Source: Zerene cesonia (lineage: Eukaryota; Arthropoda; Insecta; Lepidoptera; Pieridae). From it: a DNA stretch of 64,000 nucleotides. Positions 1 through 11,800 of the stretch are shown here, piece by piece (positions within the stretch are counted from its first letter, which is position 1; the number at the start of each line of letters is the position of its first letter). A program made the position numbers and the translations under genes. The stretch covers positions 2,604,001 through 2,668,000 of the forward strand of contig NC_052124.1 in the NCBI RefSeq assembly GCF_012273895.1, read 5' to 3'. The notes below the pieces were generated by a model. The model saw only the letters and a list, made by a program, of their open reading frames with translations, was not told where the DNA came from and ran no database searches.

Positions 1-218
1 AAATTTACCCATTATTCTCAGATCTATATAAGCCCCTCAGTAATTACGACAAAAAAATACTCGGATTCATTTCAATTTTAAAATAAATATAAAACACTAA
101 AACTATAACAACATTGAACATTAAATACTAGTTAATCTAAACCTTATAAATTAAATAAAGGAACGGTGTAATATCACTTCGTATTCATTTCCTTTGAAAG
201 ACTACAATAAACAATAAT

Positions 219-373
219 TTTATTTGAAAATTGAAATCTTCATGCGCAGATTACGAACTTTCAATTTAAAATACGCGCCATGTAATGACATCAAATTGAT
301 CGTTCACAGATAAACGATATCACACAGATAATCTCTACAACGGTAGAAGCAACCTCAAATCAGTCGATTTATT
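219..373 (-). promoter_or_regulatory. Candidate poly(A) signals of transporter gene
   Basis: AATAAA occurs on the minus strand at 373-368, about 41 nt after the stop, and again at 224-219, about 190 nt after it. Either could end the 3'UTR. In DNA this AT-rich a hexamer is weak evidence. Confidence 0.35.
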
Positions 374-413
374 TGTGTGGCAAGAAAAATTAATTGCCAT
401 ATAATTTTAATTT

Positions 414-565
414 CTACAATCGTGCGTTTTGTACTGTCGCGGTCGGCCTGTGGCGGGTTTCATCGTGAATATAGGCTCGGTTGTCTTGACCATCTGTTTT
501 GGTGTCCTCTTCCTTCTCAACTGGGCCGTCCATGAAAAACATCGTCAAGAAGAATAGAATAGCAC
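414..565 (-). CDS. Transporter coding exon 10 (TM12, C-tail, stop)
   Basis: 152 nt, residues 457-506 and TAG at 416-414. TM12 (AILFFLTMFFM) is followed by a hydrophilic tail rich in Asp, Glu, Arg and His, without an obvious sorting motif. Acceptor is TTACAG. Confidence 0.87.
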
Positions 566-2861
566 CTGTAATTAAAAATTCATATGGTATTATAAAAAAA
601 AAAACAAATTATGAAAATACGAGTGAACTTGGCATACATCGCCTTGGATTAACAGATAATTCATGACGAAGTTAACATCCACAATACTTTTTCTTTTAAC
701 CCACTTGTTGTGTAACTAGGCTACGTACATATGTTACAGTTAGTACAAAACATAAAATGTATTCGATAAGATAATTATTGCAAGGTATTTTTATGTAAAA
801 AAGCAGTGGTGGCTCAGTGGTGAGAACCTCGGACTTCAAAATCGATTAAATCGAAATCGAAAATTGCTAAGTAATTTTATTTATTATTATCAACTACCAT
901 AAACACTTACTGATGCCATAGAATCCCGCGTAGAAGATCATGATCGCCTCTCTGTAGCCTATGGCCTTTGACACCGGGTCGACGAGGATAGGCAAGTTCC
1001 CGCCAACATTGTTCATGACGAACAGAAACACGCCCACAGTGGTTGAGCGTACTGATAGCGGCACTATTTCGACCAGGATCGCGAACAGAATACCGAACCA
1101 CATTTCAGCTGGAAAATTAGATTTTAATGCATGATAAAATAAACAATAAAGCGCTTAATGAATGTGGAAGTCTAGCATGCATGCATGTTAGTTTGTTTGT
1201 TTGTTTAACCAAGGAAGGTTCCACACCTCCACAGAAAATTTTGTTTTGTGAGTGGGGGAGCCGGAGGCGTTTCCTTTTCATCCCTTCCAGTCTATTCCTT
1301 CTTTCCAGTCGTCAATTCTTTCTTAATCCCTATCCTATTGTGGAGCTATCCGTTTGTGGAGGCGTAAGGTCTGCAAACGACCTTACGCTTTTCTAAATGT
1401 TCATGGGCAGTGGTAGTGTATATGAGAAATAATCATAAAAAGCGGTTTACCCAGTAAAAAGTTATGATATGATGTAACAAACACAAAAATTTCTATCGAA
1501 TTGATAACCTCTATTTTTGAAGTCGGTTGAATAAAGAAGCGATTATTATAAATCATCAATATGTGTACTTTGTTCATAAATATCGAAGAAAGGTCAGAGA
1601 GATATCATTTTTTATAACAACTTTGCCCGAGTTGAACAAATCTAGTGCACAGTTAGGACTAATGATACATGTAAAGAACCCACTTAAATTATTTTATTAC
1701 CTAAAAACTACTTATTATTGAGAAATTAAATACTCTTAACGGATTTTAAACGCGATTTATTCAGTACATTATTGCGACCCGTAACCACGCTCGCTGTAAA
1801 GTGTTCGAAACGTCGGGTAAATAATATAATGAATAATGTCCCACAACACATTAAATTCTCAAAGGGCCTCTGCGTGCTGGACCTGTGGCCCCGCGTAAGC
1901 TTTCCAAAGAACCAGCTTATTATTCTTCTGGTGATACCCGTGTATTAAGGAAATGAGAAAAATAATGAATAAATCGCGTTTAAAATCCGTTAAAAAGTCT
2001 TTAATTTCTAAATGTATAATACTGGCGTAAAGCAAACACAAGAAAATACTATCGTTCTATACATTTATAAGCTTCACCTATACGTTTATATGTAACCGAC
2101 TTCTTTAGACGCTATTCTTTATTTGAATTAAGTATATAAAGCTCTATCCAGATTTAATTCAAACTTACAACAATACAATAATGTCATGAGTTTATTTTAC
2201 TATCCTCATTAGGATTGCCATTAAATATTTTTCTTACTTTACATACTCTTTAAGTGAATTCTTACCGAATTAAGTTTAAGGCATAAAGGAAGGTTTATAT
2301 ATACTAGTATAATATGTTATCTGTGTTACTACTTAATTAACAATTCAGTAATAGCAACCGACTCGTTATAATTGTAAGTTTGCTGTAAAATCCATCAGTG
2401 AGTCCCCATTATCGTCAATAGACTGTGTTTCACAGAAATTTATGGAAGATCCTTTGGTGGCGTGGCCTCTTCGATCAATAACAACTTACTATATTATTGT
2501 ATGCTGGTAGTTCTATTAAATGAATGTACTTTGAAATAATAAACGAATTCCACTAATATTATAAACGTCAATCACGTTGTAACTACTTAACGGATTTTAA
2601 TGAAATTTTCTATACAGACAGAGTATGAGCTGACTTGGGTGATAGGATACTTTTCGTTCCGTTTAAGGGAGCATCCTTGAAATAAAACAGGAATCTCGTC
2701 TACTATATAATAATTACCAAAGAAGTAAGAGAAGGCGAGTGTTATCATAGCCCATAGCGGCCCAAACACAACAGAGCCGAACGCTGGCAGCGTCGCTATC
2801 AGCTGCGACAGCGCGAGCACCAGCACGCGAGACCGCACGCCCATGCGGGACACGAACCTGG

Positions 2862-2897
<36 letters not shown>

Positions 2898-5800
2898 TTT
2901 CATCATCATCCTTTACATCAATCTAATCATAAGCCCTATTTAGTTCATATTCAGCCGGTTACTATGTTCGGAAAAGAGAATTGAGAAAATTAAAAAATAA
3001 ACCGCATTCAAATTGACAGAACTTTACCAAATCTTTCAAATGAAAAAAAGAATCATTAAAATGGGTTCACTCAGTCGAAAGTTCACTCAGGTATCAAACC
3101 CAAAGAGAGCATTTGAATCGACCACCTTATTTTTTTTTTGAAGTCGGTCGACAATTAAATCTAAAGTAAAAAATTGTACATCTAAACATCCTATCAGTTT
3201 TAAAAAAGGTTAATAAATAAATTACAGCAACATACTTATCAGACACAACACCGCCAACAACAACGCCGATGGAGCCGATGCCCACGGTGACGGCGAACAA
3301 CCACCAGCCGAGGTCCACGTCTGGGAAGTAGTCGCGGTAGTACAGGTCCGCGTTGTATGCGAAGGTCATGCCACCTGGACAATAAAAGAATATTTATTAA
3401 AAAAAAAACAATGAAAATGAAAAAAAAAATGCTTTTGAAAACAACTGTTTATTTCATATAATTATTATAAATAGTACGTACACTGTAAGCTAAACTGAAT
3501 TGAAACTATTGTTTGAACAAATTCTAAAAACGGTTATATATCTATCTATCTAGCTTATATCTATCAAGTTTAAGCGAAACCACAAGAAGTATAAACTTTA
3601 AAAAGTTACATTGGCAACACTTAAAATAGATTCAAAAAACTCTCAACTATTTAAGTCACTTAAAAATACATAATTATATAAGGTGTAAAGTTTTTAATTA
3701 TTTTAGAATTTTATATACTTTTGTATTATTATTAAAATAACATTAAAGTTTTATACCGCAATGTCTGATAGATGCAGCCAAGCAGAGAAGTATAATCCTG
3801 GGCTGCACGATCACGTGCCAGATTGTAACCTGCGGCATCTTCTTGCCAGACTCAACGCTGTCAGATTTAGCATTGCCCGTTCCTAGAAAACATATAGAAG
3901 CCTATTTTATACGACATAATGGCAGACAACCTATGTGCAATATTATATGATTATGTTTGTGTGTTTTCACCCCCCACGCAATAACAGGGGTGCTGTAAGT
4001 TTGTTGTCGATGTCATGTGCCTTGCCATTCTGCCTGTGTGTGCGTGTTATTTCACTGTGTGATATTTGAAAGCCAGTTACTGCTTAGCTATTTTTCGTAA
4101 AAATCGGTCAAAGATTACGACCACCACAAAACGTGCGATTAAATATTTCGCATCCCTCTCAATACGGGCACAGAAAACATAAAGTCATACTAGATACGGG
4201 TATCAAAGAGGGTTGGACTAGTAAATTACTATGTTAAATTTTTTATTCAAGATGGCTGAATATGCAAACTTCTATTGCATACTTGACTATGACTATGATT
4301 GTATTCTAAATTAATTTTATGCACTGTACTCTGTATAAAACTGAAGTACGTAGTTACAGAATATTACGTTATTTAATTGAAGAATATAATTTCTTAGATA
4401 ACATTCTACTATAACATAGTAAAATGACATACCGGCAATTCCAAAAAAGGTTTTTCTATGTGTGCTCAGTTTGAGAAAATGTAATATTGTAATTTTATGT
4501 AATTTGCACCTACATAGCGTGATACCCAAGACAACAAAATAATTAGAAGTGTTATAAATTATGTACTTATTTTTTAAACTTTAAACTAGTTGTTTTGAAA
4601 TTTTCTGTAGAAATAATGTTTCGAAATAACCCAACTGTGTAACTTTGAGACTCGTTGACGTAGTTTACAAAATAAGCCGTAAGATGTTGCTAATTAATGT
4701 TTTAATTTAATTTTCAGAGCTTAAAAATATTGTTATTAGGCTATACTTCCGTTTTTCGTTTAAAATAGCCATTGTGTTATGTAATATGGGGCAATAGTAA
4801 CTATTTACATATTATTGTGTGCTTAAATGTTATATGTGTACATGTTTTTATATCGCGAAGGAGGCCGGAGGTCCCTATCCTCTTCCTTACCCTTCTCAGC
4901 CCTTTTATTTATCTCTCGTCAATCCTTTCTTTATCCCTTTCCATATAAAGTCGGCAATCCATTTGCAGAGGCGTAAAATCAGCATACGACCTAATACGTC
5001 TATGCATATGACCATGGGTAATGGTAGCTTACTATCAGGCAACCCACCAGTACCATTACCGATATTGACATACAAAAATCGTGTTCACTAAATAAGTTTT
5101 TTCTTTCTTTCGCTCTTGAATGTATCTGCGATATTTTCATTTCTTCACAAATTCTGCAGATTAGTTTCTATTTTTTATTTAAATAAACAAAAAACTGTAC
5201 AAATAACAAACCTTCCTCTCCAATGGTGGTTCTCTCCGGTTCTCGGAGAGTGAGGAAGGTGAGGGCTGCTATCACAACTCCCACGATGCCCGCGCTGTAG
5301 TAACATAGCCTCCAACTCTGCAATACCATTGCTTTATTAATAACTATAGTCACTTGCATAAGACTTTGGGTTGATAAGAGATAAAAAACAATAGTCTATG
5401 ATTGTTCGTAGCTTTTAATAAGATTTTTTTAATGTTCGAGCGAATCTTAACAACGTGACTTCCTCGCAAATTGGGCCAGCTTGCTGGGGAAGGTATCACA
5501 TCCCCGCAAAAGATTTTTTTTAATTATTACCCCGATTACACCCCGCTGGAACTTGGAGGCGATGACAGCCTTAAACATTAAGTAATGATCGACATAAAAT
5601 GACGAATGCAAATTTTTTCCCGAATTATTATTGTAATTTATTACTTTTATCAACCGATTTCAAAGAGGTAAGTAGGTAAATAGAAGAGGTTATTAATTCG
5701 ATTTTTGTTCGTGTTCGTTACCTCATAGCTTTTTACTGTGGGAACGTTTTTTTATAACGTTTTTTGTTTTGAAAGCCTGCCATGTGGTCTCATCGAATAT

Positions 5801-8800
5801 CGGTCTAGTACTGATAATTTGAACCCAGTTTTGGTTTTTGATAAAAATAATTGTATTTATGAAAATTTAATTCGATTGTTTTATTGAATCTAAACAAAAC
5901 AATGCAAAAAAATAACGTTCCTCTTTGATAAAAGTCGTATTTCTGTTCTTTATTATTTATACCGTTAAAATGATGAAACCGGGACGACAGTTAGCTTTTA
6001 GATAAACACTATTTACATTTAATATTCTTATCGTACTCAATAAACACTAAACTCCATGTCATGCTTATTTCGCATAAATGTTTGTGCATAACAACAACAT
6101 GATAACAATAAAACGTATCAACGTTTAGTAGCTTGTTATTTCAATTGCATGGTACCTAAAACGATGAAAGCTGCATTTTCACTGAGTGACATACGCCATA
6201 ATATATACTAACGGTCCACCTTGGCTTTGCCCGAGGTACATATAGCCAATAAATAGCCTTCCTCCATAAATGGGTTATCTAACACTGAAAGCATTTTTCA
6301 AATCGGACTCACGAACTATTCCGAGTTCAAACGAACAAACTCTTCAGCTTTTCAATATTAGTATAGATGTAGGTATCACGGGTGGGGCCGGGGCGGAGCG
6401 TTAGTACAATAAATAGGTAAAACTTTTGATTTATGAGTTTGTGACGTTGCAGCACCTCTGGATCTGTAGAACCGATTAGAAAATTCGTTTATCAATAAAA
6501 ACCTACGTCATATAAAAGTTTATGGGACTATATTTTATATTGTTTTTATCCCAGGTCAACCGAAAGGAAAAAAAGATAGGTATAGAAATAATATCAATGA
6601 ACTTTTAAAATTTACAGGATGACAGTCATAACATCACACATACAAATCTATGATTAGTTAGTATTATAAACTATTGTATAAAAACCCACCAATCCCCAAG
6701 CATTCAAATCGGGAACGTATCTGCCAACCGGGAACGCAATCCCGTAGCCTCCGTAGATTCCCCAGTTGAATATAGACAGCACGAGCGCCCTCTGGTGCTC
6801 CGGGAACAGGTCGGTCAGGATCCCGGTCGCGAGCGGGTTGCAGCCGGACTCGCCAGCCGCCATGATCATGCGCAGGATCACGAGGTGCCAATATTCGGAG
6901 ACGGTGCCCATAAGTAGGATGGCGATCACGAAAACCAGGGTGCAGAAGGAGAGGATGCGTGCGCGGTTGTATCTGCAATTGGTGGATTTGTGGTTAACTG
7001 TGTGTGTGTGTGTGTGTGTGTGTTGGAATATGAAGCTACGGTCAGTTACATTATGGTTTTAAATATTCCAAACTTTGTTTTGAGTTACGAAAAATTTTTT
7101 AACACAACGTGATTTGTACAATTTATAACATTATAGAATATGATAACACAAAACGGGGGTTTACGGAGTTTTACGGAAAGTTAATTGATCCAGTTATCCT
7201 ATGAATATTTTATTTTATATTTTTCTGTGTTTGGACATAAGAAAGGATTGACTTGAGGAATAAAGGAAAGGTCTAGGAAGAGAAAGGAAAAGGATATGGG
7301 TCTGGCTCCCCTATTCACCGAATAAAACACAGCAGCATGCTACTATTCTTATATAATTCTATAAAAAGCTGGATCATACTTATCCGCGACGACCCCCAGG
7401 ACCACGCCGACCACAGTAAACACGGCCATAAACGCTGGCCCGGCCAGCACCTGGTAGTCTATGCCGAGCCCGTTGTATCCCCACTCGCAGTAACGAGTCC
7501 CGTTCAGAGTTAAGGTTTCGCATCTGGAAGTAATAATGCACTTTATTGTATGGAAAATAGGAGGAAGATAGGAGAAAGACTCACGACGACCGTTACTGAA
7601 AGCGTTTGGACGGAACGCAGAGGCGTTTATTTAGTTTTCGGCAGATTATTGTTGCAGTGAGGGTCCAACATAACCCAGACCCAAGGGTCGTAGGTGTGCG
7701 TAAACAAACTTTCCACTTTCAAATAAACTTTGGTAGTGTTATCTATATTACATATATTATTAAGTTGAACAGTTTGTTTGGTTGCATGCGCTCATCTCTG
7801 GTATTACTAGTTCGAATTTCAATATTTTTGTGTGCGCTGGATAGCCCATTTAGGAAGGCTAATATCACGCTACGAATAATAAGAATGGCAAAGATAATTG
7901 TTGCAATAGAAATAAATTGCTAATGTACGGGAACAGACAGTTTATCAATGTTATTTACATAAAATCAAGGCCTTATTGTTATATCAATCTGCTTCAAGTT
8001 CTAGGCAAGTAGGAATTTTACTCTCATATGATATAGATATTTTTAGCTGATTTTTAAAGCTGAATAACACTTTCATAGGATATAGTTAATGTACATTTCT
8101 TTATTATTACAGATTTAAGAAGCAGGCTACTCCTCTTAAAAACCAGGGTTGGGGTTTTAAAGAATAGTAGAGAGAAGGAAATGGAAGTTCGCCAGCCCTA
8201 GATATGTTTTATACAACACGACGATAAAATTATATATTGACAAAGTATTATATTTTGAAGAAACTGATAGCCTTATAATACATACCTATGTTTTAATTTA
8301 TAAAACGCAAAGGTGACTGACTGATTTATATCCGCACAGTCCAAAAAACTGAACCAGGACAAACCTTTAGAAAAACTGTACCGATCGGGCTGAAATTCGG
8401 CACGCCGATGGCCACTGTGAGGCAAGCATACGCTAAGAAAGAATTTCAATAAATACTATCCCCAAAAGGATAGAATAGGTGGTAGAGCAGGATGACGTTT
8501 TCCAACATTAAAACTTATTTTTATCACGCAGGCGAAGCAACAGGCAACAACTAGTTAGGTATAAACGACAAGCGGACATACCTTCAGCGCAAAACATGGA
8601 TGTTTTTGTGCAATCGGGCAAAAACACAGGAGATTGTGTCCTTGAAGCTATTTCAAAATTAAATTGACAATGACAAGCGATATAATAAATAGCGTAATGA
8701 TTACAATTAGATTAATTTGACGCTCATTTTATGGTCATTTGTAAGGTAATTCGATATATGTCTTCGGGTTTAATTTATGTGGTTGCCACTAAATTACATT

Positions 8801-11800
8801 AAATCGGAATTAATTTAAAATTGGTTTTGTTTTATAAACAGATAATGTAAACATACAAGTTTATAAATAGAATTATTTAAAAAGATTTTGATGTGACACA
8901 TATTTAATTCTATAAAAAAATGCAATTAAAAGGCATTCACAGGCGTTGGTGACAGATCACCCACCTGATTCCTTTCTCTGCAACAGTTATTTTTTATAAA
9001 CTTTAAAAAAATGGTAAATGGCTTCTCTATATGTATGTAAAACATGATTTTTGTACTACGACTAAATTTATGAATTAAAAATTATGATTCTAAAATGATA
9101 CATAGCAAAAAATTTAAATTTTATAAAATATAAAACGTTTTCAATTATAAAATGTATCTTTGTACTAGTACGGGTCACTGATTGTAATAATTATGAATTA
9201 AAGATTCATAGAGTCAGGGTTAAGACTAGGCTATATTATATTTTGAGCTAAATGAATAATGACTAGCTAAGTTATTATTAATTGTGTCTTGATTGCTTTG
9301 ATGTGGATTTATTTCTAGATAAATGAGTATCGTGCGAAAGTTCAAGCATTCATTATTTACAATTGAAGAAGGCTAATGTCAAGAGTAAGATATGGTTAAT
9401 TATTTTAATTGCGTATTTTAATATTTTGCATGTTGATTTAACTGGGTTATTAACGGAGATAAAATTGTTTTTCGTGTAAAACGGGTGCTTAGAAATAAGA
9501 TAGTTATTAGAAACAAGATTAAAATCATAACCTGTATTTATGGATTTGGCGGGAATTTAGGCCAGGAAAGATGCCAATGTAATTTTGTTTACAAGGAGTC
9601 TTTCTTGGTTTCATTATCCTTAATGTATTAGTGAGTCCTTTTTGAATGACACGTCTTTGTCTGTATACAATACTTTTTGACAATTCGTATAAAGAATATT
9701 TCTTCATGCATTTATGGACTTTGTCATATATGATGGGAAAACAAACATGGACTGTATTCGCGCCTGAAATAATTCTAGGCGAATGATTAAAGACATCCTA
9801 GATGCACTTTCTTATCAGGAAATCTGGCTTACATTACATTGAGATGCCAACAACATACATATTATGCTATGTATTCCATTGGTATATATTTCACAACACA
9901 TTTCTTCCGGTTACATATACGGTAGTGTAATTTTAAGACTTCCATAAGTATATTCATATTGTGGTGTCTAATAAATTGTTTTGACATGATATAGAAATTC
10001 TATCTATTAATCTCTATAATCAATTAATATAATATACAACTTTAAAATAATGTATGGTTGTATGTACTGCACGGATTGTGATGTTTTGGCAGTGATGTAG
10101 TTTATGTACTAAAACACTTAAGATGTAGAAATATTTGATGTTGCGGATTCGTCCACAAGTATAGCCGCGGCACAGCTAGTAGTCTTATAATACTAGAGCG
10201 GGTAAGTAATAACATTTCGTATATGTTTAGAGAGTTTGTTTGTGCTAAGTTTAGTAACGACTGGTCCAATTTCAAGAGTTATTTTCTAACCGTTGGATTT
10301 GCATCTGAAATCCTTGAACGCTATAGTTTGTACATTTACCACGGAGGAACCCGAGCGGACAATATAAATAACAATGGCAAGGAATTGATTTATTTATTAC
10401 TAGCTGCGCCCCGCGGTTTCACCCGCGTGAGTCCGTATCCCGTAGGAATATCGGGATAAAAAGTTGCGTATATGTTATTCCAGTTGTCTAGCCATCTACG
10501 TACCAAATTTCACTGCAATCGGTTAAGTACATTTTGCGAGAAAGAGCAACAAACACACACACATCCTTACAAACTTTCGCATTTATAATATTAGTAGGAT
10601 ATGGAAGTGAAATAAAGCTGCTACAGGAAACCCACAGCGGCTCTTGGTGTTTGCTCGCGTAATCAATCATAATTAACGAGCCGAAGTGTATGATATCATC
10701 TGTTCTTTATCTTAAAAGTTTATTAAAACAAAACGCTTTGGTCACGTGCACAAAAATCATTGAACAATTAACTCAAATCTTTATACTAACAATGTAATGT
10801 ACTTAAAATGAAGACGGTTTAGAGTTTATCAATCAATAATAACTTTTATTTGTATATGGATGTAAAACATGCAATTATATGGATTTTAAACTAGTCTTTT
10901 TTGAAGAGGAAAGAGCGAACATTATGTATTTAAGATTTTGGAAGTTTATCAGGTCTTATTATCAACATCGAAAAACTAAAATAATCTAAGAAAATACAAC
11001 CCACAGTATACATCACAACAAACATCACATAAACATTTAGGTAATTCTTGTTTTCAAATTTATTCACACATCTAAATGTGGCGGTTTCCATGTTTTATTT
11101 TAGACGAAATATTGTTATTTTTATCGTTGAAAATATTAACTTGGAGGTACAAGGAACTTCCGTATGCAAATTTTGTTTCAATCATAGAGAATTTTAATTG
11201 AAATCGTAGGTAGGTAATTGCTTAACCATCGACTATCGGTGTTTATGAATTATTGATATTATTGTATATTTCCTGAACGTGTTTGTATCATTCGTGTCGT
11301 ATTGTACTATGTGGAATTATGGTTCGTATTATATCATATTATTATGTTAAATAATAAAATTATTATGCATGTAAATCACGGAAGTTGATACAGAAATTCA
11401 TAAATAATACGCAGTTTCAATTATGTTTCCTTATCTATGTTCTTGATTGTTAACACGCTTTTATTAGCTTCACTCGTACGTTTGTGTGTAACCGACTGAT
11501 TTAGAATGTGTTTTGACCGAAGACAGGACAGATTTAATTCAAACTTTGTACACGTACACATATCAAGGATCGGTGACAATGCAATAACTTCGTAAGTTTA
11601 TCGAATAATTCTGATTAAGATCGCCAGAATTTAATTTCTTTTTTTACGTAGTCTATGCTCTGAATAAGAATTTTAGTAGTTGTTTCTATCATTAAAGCGT
11701 GCTTTTTTAGTTTTTTAAAACTGTACTTATTTTGTGTGTTTATTGGTTGGTGTTCTTACCTAGAGGCTTATCACTTTTCATTTTTGAACAAAAATAGTAC

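Noticed and set aside
6664..6978. Alternative minus frame of 104 codons over transporter exon 4
   Set aside because: It is a shadow frame; the other frame carries the conserved MFS residues and joins in phase with both neighbours.
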